From: Herbidospora yilanensis
GTDB taxonomy: Bacteria > Actinomycetota > Actinomycetes > Streptosporangiales > Streptosporangiaceae
Length of the DNA stretch: 64,000 nt
Reading direction: 5' to 3'
Assembly (NCBI RefSeq): GCF_001570565.1
Contig: NZ_BBXE01000017.1
Location: forward strand, 62,001-126,000
Notes under the pieces: model-generated
The model's database searches: none
Seen by the model: the letters and a program-made list of their open reading frames with translations, nothing else
Told to the model about the DNA's origin: nothing
Part shown: positions 26,040-34,131 of the stretch, in pieces
How the letters are laid out: every line of letters begins with the position of its first letter
How positions within the stretch are numbered: the first letter of the stretch is position 1
Position numbers and translations under genes: made by a program

Positions 26040-26593
26040 ACGTGCTCCATGACGATCACGGCGGTGGTCTGGGGTTCGAGTGCCCGGAAGACATGCGGCA
26101 CGTCGCCAGGGTAGGTGATGTAATCCCCCGGCCCGAGCTCCACGGGCCCCTCGGTCGGCCCGACGAGCGCCCGCCCCCGCCCGATGATCGCGTGCTCCAT
26201 CGTGCCCGGGTTGTGCGGATCGGACGCCCGCGCCTCCCCCGGCTCGGCGTCGATGCGGAACAGGTCGCGCCGCGCCCCGGGCGGGCACGAGGCCAGCAGC
26301 GTCGCGGCGTAGTCGGCCCGCTCGGAGTGCGTGACCGGCCCCTCCCCCGCCCGGATCACCCGCACGTGCGGCCGGGGCGGATCGATGAGCCGGCTGATCG
26401 GCACCCCCAGCGCGACCGCCAGCGCCCACAACGTCTCCACGCTGGGATTGCCGGCGCCCGATTCGAGCTGCGAGAGCGTCGACTTGGCGATCCCGGCCCG
26501 CTTGGCGAGCTCGGTCAGCGACAGACCGGCCCGGTCGCGTTCGCGCCGTATCGACGCGGCGATGAGCGTGATCAACGCGGCGGAGGTGTCCAA
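26036..26593 (-). CDS. XRE-family regulator with cupin sensor domain
   Basis: A 185-residue regulator. Residues 10-65 are the XRE helix-turn-helix (LSLTELAKRAGIAKSTLSQLESGAGNPSVETLWALAVALGVP); residues 100-180 are a cupin (GPVELGPGDYITYPGDVPHVFRALE). Such regulators often control amino-acid metabolism or transport. It faces azlC across about 60 bases containing an inverted repeat, so control of the branched-chain amino-acid exporter is likely. The stop overlaps the start of the pentapeptide gene. Confidence 0.92.
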   Translation of the reverse strand: MDTSAALITLIAASIRRERDRAGLSLTELAKRAGIAKSTLSQLESGAGNPSVETLWALAVALGVPISRLIDPPRPHVRVIRAGEGPVTHSERADYAATLLASCPPGARRDLFRIDAEPGEARASDPHNPGTMEHAIIGRGRALVGPTEGPVELGPGDYITYPGDVPHVFRALEPQTTAVIVMEHV

Positions 26594-26616
26594 GCCGTTC
26601 GCTCCACAAGTCTAAT

Positions 26617-26634
26617 TGTTCGCCTTGACGAACA
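26617..26634. promoter_or_regulatory. Inverted repeat between XRE-cupin gene and azlC, probable operator
   Basis: TGTTCG-N6-CGAACA is a perfect 6-bp inverted repeat. It covers a TTGACG -35-like hexamer (26625-26630) pointing at azlC; with a CATCCT -10-like hexamer at 26649-26654 transcription would start close to the azlC ATG at 26662. Confidence 0.6.
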
Positions 26635-26661
26635 TTGCCGTTTATGTTCATCCTAATGGCC

Positions 26662-27306
26662 ATGCGTTCGATATCACGAACGGCTTTGCGCGACATAGCC
26701 CTCGTCTGCGTGGCCGACGCCATCGTCGGGGCGTCCTTCGGCGCGATCGCCGTGTCCGGCGGCTTCGACCCGTGGGTCCCCGTGGTGATGTCACTGATCG
26801 TGTTCGCCGGAGGAGCCCAGTTCGCCGCCATCGGCATCGTGATGGGCGGCGGCGGCGCCGTGGCCGCGGTCGCGACCGGCCTGGTGCTGAACGCCCGCCT
26901 CCTCCCCTTCGGCTTCGCCGTCGCCGACACGGTGAAGGGCCGCCTGTACGGCGCCCAGCTCATCACCGACGAGACGGTGGCCTTCGCCCTGAAAGGGCGG
27001 GACGCACGGGAACGCCACGACTACTTCTGGGTCAGCGGCCTGGCGCTCTTCGCGGCGTGGAACGTGTCGGTGGTCGTGGGCGCGCTGGCCGGGACCTTCA
27101 TCGGCGACACCGACGCCCTGGGCCTGGACGCGATGTTCCCGGCGGTGCTGCTGGCGTTGATCATGCCCGCGCTGTCCGACCGCGGGGTGCGCATGCCCGT
27201 GCTGGCGGGCGGGGCGATCGCCTTGGCGGCTTCGACGGTGCTGCCCGCCGGGGTGCCGGTGCTGCTGTCCCTGCTGGGGCTACTGGCCCGGCCGAAGGAG
27301 GCCTGA
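26662..27306 (+). CDS. azlC: AzlC-family branched-chain amino-acid exporter, large subunit
   Basis: A 214-residue membrane protein of the AzlC family: RDIALVCVADAIVGASFGAIAVSGGF, the GGAQFAAIGIV helix and NARLLPFGFAVAD are characteristic. It forms the large subunit of an AzlCD exporter for branched-chain amino acids or analogues. Several in-frame starts exist (TTG 26635, ATG 26644, 26656, 26662); none has a Shine-Dalgarno sequence and the last matches the family N-terminus and a possible leaderless transcript. Its 3' end (LLGLLARPKEA) is copied in the repeat ORF that follows. Confidence 0.9.
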   Translation: MRSISRTALRDIALVCVADAIVGASFGAIAVSGGFDPWVPVVMSLIVFAGGAQFAAIGIVMGGGGAVAAVATGLVLNARLLPFGFAVADTVKGRLYGAQLITDETVAFALKGRDARERHDYFWVSGLALFAAWNVSVVVGALAGTFIGDTDALGLDAMFPAVLLALIMPALSDRGVRMPVLAGGAIALAASTVLPAGVPVLLSLLGLLARPKEA

Positions 27307-27307
27307 A

Positions 27308-27565
27308 ATGGACATGCCGACGATGCCGCCCACCCGGATGCCAATGCCGCTGCCCCCGCCGGGACTGCCAGGCCCCGCCGAAGCAACCCTGAACACGGAC
27401 ATGCCAACGACGCCGCCCACCCGGATGCCAGCGCCGCTGCCCCCGCCGGGACTGCCAGGCCCCGCCGAAGCAACCCTGAACACGGACATGCCAACGACCC
27501 CGCCCGCCCGGGTGCCAGCGCCGCTGTCGCTGCTGGGGCTGCCGGCCCGGCCGAAGGAGGCCTGA
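27308..27565 (+). CDS. Proline-rich repeat ORF between azlC and azlD
   Basis: An 85-residue open frame made of three repeats of about 29 residues beginning MDMPTMPPTRMP or TDMPTTPP and ending PAEATLN, the last ending LLGLPARPKEA like AzlC itself. It begins two bases after the azlC stop with an ideal AAGGAGG Shine-Dalgarno sequence, the same one that serves azlD 260 bases later. It is probably translated, at least to keep ribosomes flowing to azlD, but shows no fold or known family. It arose by duplication and may have no function of its own. Confidence 0.5.
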   Translation: MDMPTMPPTRMPMPLPPPGLPGPAEATLNTDMPTTPPTRMPAPLPPPGLPGPAEATLNTDMPTTPPARVPAPLSLLGLPARPKEA

Positions 27566-27567
27566 AC
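27308..27567 (+). repeat. Array of three 86-87-bp repeats inserted between azlC and azlD
   Basis: Units at 27308-27394, 27395-27481 and 27482-27567. Units 1 and 2 are nearly identical; the third ends in a near copy of the azlC 3' end (CTGGGGCT...CCGGCCGAAGGAGGCCTGAA), and each begins with a copy of the azlD start (xGGACATGCCx). The array therefore looks like tandem duplication of the azlC/azlD junction. Confidence 0.85.
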
Positions 27568-27864
27568 ATGGACATGCCGATCGTCGCCATCGCGGTGCTC
27601 GCCGCCGGGACGCTGGCGTTCCGGCTGGCCGGCCCTCTGTTCCGGGATCGGGTACGGATTCCGCCCCGCCTGGAGGACCTGCTGTCGCTGGCCGCGCTCG
27701 TTCTACTGTTCGCGCTGGTCGTGACCTCGTCGTTCGCCGGATGGGCGCGGCCGGGCGGAGTGCTGGTGGCGGGAGTGCTGGCCATCCGGAAGGCGCCGTT
27801 CCCGGTGATCGTGATCGCGGCGGCGGCGACCACGGCCACGCTGCGGCTCATCGGGCTGCCGTGA
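27568..27864 (+). CDS. azlD: AzlD-family branched-chain amino-acid exporter, small subunit
   Basis: A 98-residue membrane protein with three to four helices (IVAIAVLAAGTLAFRLAGPL, LLSLAALVLLFALVVTSS, GVLVAGVLAIRKAPF, VIVIAAAATTATLRL). The RLAGP segment and the KAPFPVI turn are AzlD landmarks. ATG with AAGGAGG seven bases upstream. Works with AzlC as a two-component exporter. Its last 17 bases overlap the convergent DUF4180 gene. Confidence 0.92.
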   Translation: MDMPIVAIAVLAAGTLAFRLAGPLFRDRVRIPPRLEDLLSLAALVLLFALVVTSSFAGWARPGGVLVAGVLAIRKAPFPVIVIAAAATTATLRLIGLP

Positions 27865-28192
27865 CGCGGGCGTCGAACTCCTCACGGGTCGGCAGGAACC
27901 ACGTCTGGTCGCCGCGGTTGCATTCACGGACCAGGTCACGGAAGGCGTCACTGGCCGCGACATGGCGGGAGACGTCTCCGACGACGGCCAGGCGGAAGCC
28001 GTACTGGGCGAACTTCTGCAGGATCACGCCCGCGAGCCCGGTCCGCAGGGAGAAGAAGGCGGCGGGCAGCCGCTCGGCCGGGATGACCACCCAGGTCACC
28101 CCCTGCCCGAAGGTCGCGCCGATGACGTCGAGCGCGTCGGCCTCACTGGCGATCGGGGGCCCGTCGGCGGGCAGGACGAAGTGCACGGTCAC
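27848..28192 (-). CDS. DUF4180-family protein
   Basis: A 114-residue protein with the DUF4180 pattern: WVVIPAERLPAAFFSLRTGLAGVILQKFAQYGFRLAVVGD and ECNRGDQTWFLPTREEF. The family is widespread, small and cytoplasmic, without assigned function. The GTG start overlaps the stop of the helix-turn-helix gene (GTGA), so the two form an operon; this pairing of DUF4180 with a DNA-binding protein is one I recognise from other bacteria. Confidence 0.85.
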   Translation of the reverse strand: MTVHFVLPADGPPIASEADALDVIGATFGQGVTWVVIPAERLPAAFFSLRTGLAGVILQKFAQYGFRLAVVGDVSRHVAASDAFRDLVRECNRGDQTWFLPTREEFDARVTAAR

Positions 28193-28602
28193 TCCTCGGT
28201 GAGGGCGTCGACGATGGCGAGCAGCGCGGCGGTGTCGGCGACCCCGCCGATCACGATGATCTTCAACGAGGCCCTGACCTCGTCGTAGATGGTCTCGACC
28301 CGGAGCTTCCCCTCGCCGCCGCCGCTGTTGGCGGCGGCGATCAGCGCGTTGGAGAGCCGATCGGTCCGCTCCCGGCTGATCGCGTCGACCTGGACGACGC
28401 TGGACACCTCGACCGCCCGCTGCCGCCGCACCGCCTCGGCGACCACCGGCCGGCCCGTGAAGGCCTCCAGGTCTTCACGGGTGATGCGATATTGCTTGCC
28501 GATGCGGACCGCCTTCAGCTTCCCGTCACGGACGTAGTTGCGCACGGTCTTGACGTGAAGGCCCAGCAGATTCGCTACCTGTTCGACCGAATAGGGCTGC
28601 AT
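28189..28602 (-). CDS. Excisionase/MerR-type helix-turn-helix protein
   Basis: A 137-residue protein. Residues 1-55 are an excisionase-like winged helix: YSVEQVANLLGLHVKTVRNYVRDGKLKAVRIGKQYRITREDLEAF. The rest (about 60-137) is a small alpha/beta domain (SVVQVDAISRERTDRLSNALIAA, KIIVIGGVADTAALL). The ATG at 28600-28602 lies two bases from a perfect palindrome holding a TATAAT box, so the mRNA is probably leaderless and self-repressed. It is a regulator of the DUF4180 operon rather than a phage excisionase; no phage genes are near. Confidence 0.85.
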   Translation of the reverse strand: MQPYSVEQVANLLGLHVKTVRNYVRDGKLKAVRIGKQYRITREDLEAFTGRPVVAEAVRRQRAVEVSSVVQVDAISRERTDRLSNALIAAANSGGGEGKLRVETIYDEVRASLKIIVIGGVADTAALLAIVDALTEE

Positions 28603-28603
28603 A

Positions 28604-28620
28604 TTCCCTATTATAGGGAA
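28604..28620 (-). promoter_or_regulatory. Promoter -10 box inside a palindromic operator of the HTH/DUF4180 operon
   Basis: TTCCCTA-TTA-TAGGGAA is a perfect 7-bp inverted repeat. Read on the minus strand its centre is TATAAT (28610-28615), an ideal -10 hexamer seven bases before the ATG. A further half-site, TAGGGAA, is at 28624-28630. This implies a leaderless transcript whose promoter is directly covered by its repressor. Confidence 0.75.
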
Positions 28621-28651
28621 CGATAGGGAATGATAGCGCCGGAACTCCGGA

Positions 28652-29305
28652 TCAGCGGCCTCTGAGGTAGGCCAGCACGGCCAGCACCCGGCGGTGGTCG
28701 TCTTCGGCCGGGGGCAGGTCGAGCTTGGCCAGGATGCTGGCGATGTGCTTGGCGACCGCCGCCTCGGTGACCACCAGCGCGCGGGCGATGGCGGCGTTGG
28801 AGCGGCCTTCGGCGACCAGGCCGAGGACCTCGAGTTCGCGCGGGGTCAGCCGGGCCAGCGGTTCGCGGCGGCGGCTGAGCAGTTGCCGCACCACCTCCGG
28901 ATCGACGACCGTGTGGCCCTCCGCGACGTGTTCGACCGCCTCGACGAACTCGCGCACCTCGCCGATGCGGTCTTTCAGGAGATATCCGATGCCGACGCCG
29001 CCGCCCGAGTCGAGGAGTTCGGCGGCGTAGGTCTGCTCGACGTACTGACTGAGCACCAGAACGGCGAGGTGGGGACGGGTGGCGCGCAGGGCGAGCGCGG
29101 CGCGCAGGCCTTCGTCGGAGAAGCCGGGCGGCATGCGGGCGTCGGCGACGACGATGTCGGGTTCGTGGGCGGTCACGGCCTCGATGAGCGCGTCACCGTC
29201 GCCGACCGCGGCGACGACCTCGTGGCCGAACCGCTCCAGAAGGCCGGCGAGCCCTTCACGCAGGAGCACGCCGTCTTCGGCCAGAGCTACCCGGAGACGG
29301 GGCAC
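28652..29305 (-). CDS. Response regulator, NarL/LuxR family
   Basis: A 217-residue regulator. Receiver: VALAEDGVLLREGL, Asp in IVVADARMPPG, LVLSQY and the Lys in GYLLKDR. Output: LTPRELEVLGLVAEGRSNAAIARALVVTEAAVAKHIASILAKLDL. GTG at 29303-29305 is preceded by GGAGG with six-base spacing. It lies 289 bases downstream of a histidine kinase gene on the same strand, an unusually long gap for a cognate pair. Confidence 0.92.
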   Translation of the reverse strand: MPRLRVALAEDGVLLREGLAGLLERFGHEVVAAVGDGDALIEAVTAHEPDIVVADARMPPGFSDEGLRAALALRATRPHLAVLVLSQYVEQTYAAELLDSGGGVGIGYLLKDRIGEVREFVEAVEHVAEGHTVVDPEVVRQLLSRRREPLARLTPRELEVLGLVAEGRSNAAIARALVVTEAAVAKHIASILAKLDLPPAEDDHRRVLAVLAYLRGR

Positions 29306-29594
29306 ATGACCTCCACGAAAGGGACCTTCGCCCCGGCTACCGGGAGATGGGACACGGGACCACCGCCAGGGCCCTGCGAAGACGGCCAGGGGAGATGCGG
29401 CGCCCGACCGTAGGTGGCCTCCACAACGACACGGGACACGCCACTTCGAGGCCGACTCGTCAGGGTCACCGGAGAACCCGGAACTCCGCGAAACCGCCCA
29501 CCGGAGAAACACCCCTTCCCGACCTCCAAGGCCACCGAGGACAGGGCGGCCGACCTTGTCACCCGCCTGCGATGACGCGCCATGACCACTCGAT
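29306..29594. other. 289-base gap between kinase and response regulator with imperfect repeats
   Basis: No convincing gene. On the minus strand a motif like GTGTCCC-(A/G)T-(A/C)TCCGG-TAG appears at the kinase stop (about 29597-29612), in the gap (about 29335-29356) and again at the response-regulator start (about 29287-29307). This suggests local duplication of the kinase 3' end. Nothing else is seen. Confidence 0.45.
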
Positions 29595-30803
29595 CTATCC
29601 GGATACGGGACACGGAATCTCCACCCGTAACAAGGTCGGGCCACCGCGCGGACTGGACAGGCTCATCACGCCGTCGGTGACGGCCACACGGTCGGCCAGG
29701 CCGGCCAGGCCCGAACCCGCGGCCGGGTCGGCGCCGCCCACGCCGTCGTCGCGGACCTCCAGGACGAGGGCGCCCTCGTGGAGACGGCCGTAGACGAAGC
29801 CGTGCCGGGCCCCGCTGTGTTTGGCGATGTTCGCCATCGCCTCGGACACGACGTAATAGGCGGCCGCCTCGATCGGCGGAGGCAACCGCCCGGGAAGCGA
29901 CACGTCGACGTCGACCGGGACCGGCGACCGCCCCGCCACGTCTTCGACGGCCGCGCCGAGCCCCCGGTCGGTGAGCACCTGGGGATGGATGCCCCGGATC
30001 AGTTCGCGCAGTTCGGCCAGCACACGTTTGGCCTCCTCGTGGGCCTCGGCGACCTGGGCCTCGGCGGGCGAGCCGGGCGGCAGGTCGAGGCGGGCCAGGC
30101 CGAGTTTCATGCTGAGGGACACCAGCCGCTGCTGGGCGCCGTCGTGGAGGTCGCGCTCGATGCGGCGGCGTTCGGCCTCGAACGCGTCGACCAGCCGCGC
30201 CCGCGAGCGGATGATCTCGGCGTCGCCGGGCGCGACGACCGCCCGCGCGATCATGGCCCGGGTGCCCGCCCACGCCGCCAGCATGTAGGCCGACAGCGGC
30301 ACCAGCAACACGCCGGCCGCGACCAGCGGCAGGCCGTCGGTCCAGTGCATGCCCGGCTGGAACGGCGCCGACATCAGCAGCAGCGGCAACCAGAACGCCG
30401 ATGAGACCAGCCCGAGGTCCATCCAGCACAACACCGACAGCGCGACGACCGTGAACCCGAGATCACGCCAGGTCGCCTGCTCCCGCACGCGTGTGGTGAG
30501 CCAGGACCGCGGACCCGATTCCGGCGGCTTCACGTGCGGATTGCCCGCGGGCGTGCGGTCGACCAGCCGCATCCGCATCCGCTCGAACGCCGCCAGCGGC
30601 AGCGCCAGCACGATCAGGGTGAGCAGAGCGGCGACGAACGCCGTCCCGGCGCCGAAGACATAGGCCGTGTAGATGAGCAGGCACACGGCCACCGCGTAGA
30701 CCGCGCTGCACAGCAGATAGGCGAGCGCGCGCCACGGCCACGACGAACACAGGAACGCCAGTGGCCGACGCGTCATCGCCGCCATCGCGGTTCTGGTCAG
30801 CAC
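29595..30803 (-). CDS. Sensor histidine kinase, NarL/DesK type
   Basis: About 402 residues. The N-terminal third has several membrane helices (ALAYLLCSAVYAVAVCLLIYTAYVF, FVAALLTLIVLALPLAA, then two more near VALSVLCWMDLGLVSSAFWLPLLLM and LVAAGVLLVPLSAYMLAAW). The phosphoacceptor box is ERRRIERDLHDGAQQRLVSLSMKL and the ATPase domain has VVSEAMANIAKHSGA and DDGVGGADPAAGSGLAGLADR. Start uncertain: GTG 30803, ATG 30785 and ATG 30776 are all in frame without a strong Shine-Dalgarno. It precedes a response regulator and faces an FtsX-type ABC operon across about 110 bases, which it probably controls. Confidence 0.88.
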   Translation of the reverse strand: MLTRTAMAAMTRRPLAFLCSSWPWRALAYLLCSAVYAVAVCLLIYTAYVFGAGTAFVAALLTLIVLALPLAAFERMRMRLVDRTPAGNPHVKPPESGPRSWLTTRVREQATWRDLGFTVVALSVLCWMDLGLVSSAFWLPLLLMSAPFQPGMHWTDGLPLVAAGVLLVPLSAYMLAAWAGTRAMIARAVVAPGDAEIIRSRARLVDAFEAERRRIERDLHDGAQQRLVSLSMKLGLARLDLPPGSPAEAQVAEAHEEAKRVLAELRELIRGIHPQVLTDRGLGAAVEDVAGRSPVPVDVDVSLPGRLPPPIEAAAYYVVSEAMANIAKHSGARHGFVYGRLHEGALVLEVRDDGVGGADPAAGSGLAGLADRVAVTDGVMSLSSPRGGPTLLRVEIPCPVSG

Positions 30804-30914
30804 GCCCCGACCGTAACCGATCGAGCCGGACCGGCACGGTAGTGCCAGGACTACTCTCACTCCTCGCCGCAGCACCAATGCGCCGGCCCGACCCGGTCGG
30901 CTTCGCTTGACGCC

Positions 30915-31622
30915 ATGAAGGTTCGATTGGAAGCGGTACGCCGCGTCTACGGAACGGTGGCGGCGCTCGACGGGGTGACGGCCGGCTTCGAGGCGGGCAC
31001 CCTGACGGCGATCATGGGCCCGTCGGGGTCGGGGAAGTCGACGCTGCTGCACTGCGCCGCGGGTCTCGACCGCCCGACCGGGGGAACGGTCGTCATCGAT
31101 GGCACCGACCTGGGCTCGCTGAACGAACACGGCCTGACCGTGCTGCGGCGCGAGCGGATCGGGTTCGTCTTCCAGGCGTTCAACCTGGTCTCGTCATTGA
31201 CCGCCGAGCAGAACGTGGCGCTGCCGCTCCGCCTCGCCGGGCGTCCCGCCGACCCCGGGCTGGTTCTCCAGGCGCTGGCCCAGGTCGGCCTCGCCGATCG
31301 GGCCCGCCATCGGCCGAACGGCCTGTCGGGTGGCGAGCAGCAGCGGGTGGCGATCGCGCGGGCGCTGATCACCAGGCCCGCCGTGGTGTTCGCCGACGAG
31401 CCGACCGGCCAGCTCGACACCCAGACCTCACGCCAGGTCCTCGGCATGCTGCGCCGCCTGGTCGACGACCACGGCCAAACGATGATCACGGTGACCCACG
31501 ACCCGGTGACGGCGTCCTACGCCGACCGGGTGGTCTTCCTGGAGGACGGGCGCGTCGTCGACGAGTTCACCGGCGCCCTGACGGCCGAGACCGTCGCCGC
31601 CCGGATGGCGGGAACATGGTGA
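30915..31622 (+). CDS. ABC transporter ATP-binding protein, MacB/LolD type
   Basis: A 235-residue ATPase. Walker A MGPSGSGKST, Q-loop VFQAFNLVSSLT, signature LSGGEQQRVAIARAL, Walker B VVFADEPTGQLD, switch TVTHDP. The LDxxT and FNLV features are typical for partners of FtsX-domain permeases (MacB, LolD, BceA). ATG at 30915; the stop lies inside the first codons of the permease gene. Transports no clear substrate; in Firmicutes and actinobacteria this type responds to cell-envelope antibiotics. Confidence 0.94.
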   Translation: MKVRLEAVRRVYGTVAALDGVTAGFEAGTLTAIMGPSGSGKSTLLHCAAGLDRPTGGTVVIDGTDLGSLNEHGLTVLRRERIGFVFQAFNLVSSLTAEQNVALPLRLAGRPADPGLVLQALAQVGLADRARHRPNGLSGGEQQRVAIARALITRPAVVFADEPTGQLDTQTSRQVLGMLRRLVDDHGQTMITVTHDPVTASYADRVVFLEDGRVVDEFTGALTAETVAARMAGTW

Positions 31623-34054
31623 GCCTCGCGATGGTGAGAGAGACGGTGAGAGACCGGTGGCACTCGTTCGCCGGCGGTTTCGTCGTGCTGTTCCTCGGCA
31701 TGGCGCTGGTGTCGATGAGCGTGCTGGCGCTGGCCTCGGCGGGACCGAGAGTGCCCGACCGGCTGGCGGGCACGCCCGTGTTCGTCTCTGCGCCGAGGGC
31801 CGAGCGGGCAGACGGCAGCTTCGCCCCCGACCGCCCGTGGTCACCCGAGACGGTCACGTCACTGCTGAAGGAGCTCTCCGCGATCCCGGGGGTCGCGCGG
31901 GCGGTTCCCGACCGCGCGTTCTACGCGCAGCCCGTGATCGACGGCAGACCGGCGGCGTCCGAACGCGGTTACGCGTGGTCGACGGCGATGCTGGCGCCCT
32001 ACCGGCTGACGGCCGGGGCCGCGCCGCGAACGGGCGAGGTGGCCGCCGGCCGGTCATCGGGGTTGACGCCGGGGAGCCGGGTGCCGGTGCTGACGGTGCG
32101 CGGCCCGGTGACCTACACCGTCTCGGGCACGGTCGACGGGCCGGGGGTCTTCCTCAACGACGCCGACGCGGCCCCCCTCTCGGCGGGAGTGCGCGCGATC
32201 GGCCTGATCGTCGAACCGGGGGCCGACGTGACCGCGATCGCGAAGGCGGCGGGCAGGTTCGCCGACGTGCTCACGGGCGAGGGCCGGAGTGTCCTGGAAT
32301 CCCGTGACGACGAACGCACCCGCTGGATCGGCATGCAGATCCTCACCGGCATGGCCGTGCTCTCGGCGCTCGTGTCCGTCCTGGTGGTGGGGTCGACGTT
32401 CGCCGTCGGGGTGGCGCAGCGGCGCCGGGAGTTCGGGCTGCTGCGGGCCGTCGGCGCGACGCCGCGCCAGATCCGGGCCATGGTCTACGGCGAGGCGCTG
32501 GTGGTCGGCGTCGCCGCGACGGCGGCGGGTGTGGTGGCCAGCGCGCTGCTCGCCCCGGTGCTGGGCGCCGTGCTGGTCGACGTCGGGTTCGAACCGGCGG
32601 GCTTCGCGGTCGGCCTGTCGCCGCTCGCGCTGGCGGGGTCGTTCGCGGGCGGGGTGCTGCTGACGCTGGTGGCGGTCTGGTCGGCGTCGAGGCGGGCGGC
32701 GCGGGTCGGTCCCCTGGAGGCGCTGCGCGAGGCCGAGGTCGACGACCGTCCGATGCCGCGCCTGCGGTGGATCACCGGGCTGGCCTTGTGCGCGCTGGGC
32801 GTGGCCTCGGCGGTGAGCTCGGACGGTGAGGGCGCGTTCGTGATGTCGGGCCTGGTCGCCGCGGTGGGCGTGATCGCCGGTCTGGCGCTGCTGTCGCCGG
32901 TGGTGGTCCCGCCGGTGGCGCGATACGCGTCGTGGCCGTTCACCCGGGGGCGCGGCGCGGTCGGGATGCTGGTCCGGGAGAACGCCAGAACCGCGGTCCG
33001 CCGGACCGCCGCGACGGCCACGCCGGTGCTGGTCACCATCGGGTGCGCGGTGCTGATCACCGGGATGGTGCAGACGACCGCCGCCGGTTTCGCGGCCGTC
33101 CGGGCCACCACGATCCGCGCCGACGCGGTCATCGTGCCCGACGGCACACCTGGCCTGACCGATGCGTCCGGCGGGGAGTCGTCCCTGTTCAGCGCGGTGT
33201 TCGAGGCGAACGGCGACCCGCTGAGCACCATCGGGGCCACACCGGAGCTCCTGGAGCGGGCCGGTGAGGCCTCCGGCCCGCTCGACCAGCTCCGCCACGA
33301 CGACCGGGTCCTCCTGGCCGACTGGCTGGCCGAGGATCGGGGGCTTCGTCCGGGCGCGGTGCTGCCGGTGTCCTTCGAAGACGGCACCTCGGTGCGGCTG
33401 ACCGTCGCTGGCACCGTCCGGGACGCGGACGCCGACGTGCTCGTGTCGCGGGAGTTGCTGAGACGGCACGACCCGGCGGTCCTCGCCGACGAGGCCTACG
33501 TCGTCGGCGCGGCTCCCGACCCTGGTCCGGGGGCGCGGGTCGTCGACGTGGCGACCTACGCGGCCGAGGCCGACGCCGAGGAAGACCGGCTGGTGTGGGT
33601 CGCGACCCTGCTCCTGGTCGTGGTGTCCACCGCGTACGCGGGAGTGGCGATCGTGAACACGATGGTGATGTCGGCCGCCGGCCGGGGCCGTGATCTGGAG
33701 GTGCTGCGTCTGTCGGGGGCGACGCCCCGGCAGGCGCGCGGCATCGTCGCGGCGGAGTCGGCGCTCGTGGTGCTGCTCGGCGCCGGGCTGGGCCTGGTGG
33801 TCGCGTTGCCCGCGCTGCTCGGCATCCGCGGCGCGTTCGCCGAGGCGATGAACGCCGACGTCCCGCTGGTGATCCCCTGGCCGCTCATCGGGGGGCTGAT
33901 CGCCGTCTGCCTGGTGCTGGCCGCCGGCTCGTCGGTGCTCTCGGTCACGGCGAAGGCGTCGGGCCGGGCATGGCCGGGCGCTAGACCCAGGCGCTCGACG
34001 GCGTCGGGCGCCGACCGGCCGTCAACGCCCGGATCGGCGCCGAACCCCACTTGA
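31616..34054 (+). CDS. FtsX-domain ABC transporter permease
   Basis: An 812-residue permease. One N-terminal helix (FAGGFVVLFLGMALVSMSVLALASAG), a large outer domain (about 50-240), a first FtsX block of three helices (ILTGMAVLSALVSVLVVGSTFAVGVAQRRREFGLLRAVGATPRQIRAMVYGE), two central helices, a second outer domain (about 480-640) and a second FtsX block (TMVMSAAGRGRDLEVLRLSGATPRQARGIVAAE). The RA/LSGATPRQ motif repeats in both halves. ATG 31616 overlaps the ATPase stop by seven bases; GTG 31619 is equally possible. It forms the pump with the preceding ATPase, likely MacB-like mechanotransmission. Confidence 0.92.
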   Translation: MVSLAMVRETVRDRWHSFAGGFVVLFLGMALVSMSVLALASAGPRVPDRLAGTPVFVSAPRAERADGSFAPDRPWSPETVTSLLKELSAIPGVARAVPDRAFYAQPVIDGRPAASERGYAWSTAMLAPYRLTAGAAPRTGEVAAGRSSGLTPGSRVPVLTVRGPVTYTVSGTVDGPGVFLNDADAAPLSAGVRAIGLIVEPGADVTAIAKAAGRFADVLTGEGRSVLESRDDERTRWIGMQILTGMAVLSALVSVLVVGSTFAVGVAQRRREFGLLRAVGATPRQIRAMVYGEALVVGVAATAAGVVASALLAPVLGAVLVDVGFEPAGFAVGLSPLALAGSFAGGVLLTLVAVWSASRRAARVGPLEALREAEVDDRPMPRLRWITGLALCALGVASAVSSDGEGAFVMSGLVAAVGVIAGLALLSPVVVPPVARYASWPFTRGRGAVGMLVRENARTAVRRTAATATPVLVTIGCAVLITGMVQTTAAGFAAVRATTIRADAVIVPDGTPGLTDASGGESSLFSAVFEANGDPLSTIGATPELLERAGEASGPLDQLRHDDRVLLADWLAEDRGLRPGAVLPVSFEDGTSVRLTVAGTVRDADADVLVSRELLRRHDPAVLADEAYVVGAAPDPGPGARVVDVATYAAEADAEEDRLVWVATLLLVVVSTAYAGVAIVNTMVMSAAGRGRDLEVLRLSGATPRQARGIVAAESALVVLLGAGLGLVVALPALLGIRGAFAEAMNADVPLVIPWPLIGGLIAVCLVLAAGSSVLSVTAKASGRAWPGARPRRSTASGADRPSTPGSAPNPT

Positions 34055-34131
34055 GCGGCCTGCCGGTCACGACCCACGTGTCGCCGCGTTCGGGTTCGGC
34101 ACCCTGGTGCAGATCGCGACGCGGGCCCTGG

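Noticed and set aside
27280-27489. Minus-strand Gly/Ser repeat ORF in the azlCD array
   Set aside because: Antisense copy of the repeat array; no ribosome-binding site, and the sense ORF has an ideal one.
28189-28602. HTH protein as a phage excisionase
   Set aside because: It is paired with DUF4180 and sits behind its own operator; the excisionase resemblance is only the shared winged-helix fold.
29347-29793. 148-codon plus-strand frame across the kinase end and the gap
   Set aside because: Runs antisense to the kinase, has no Shine-Dalgarno sequence and shows no fold.
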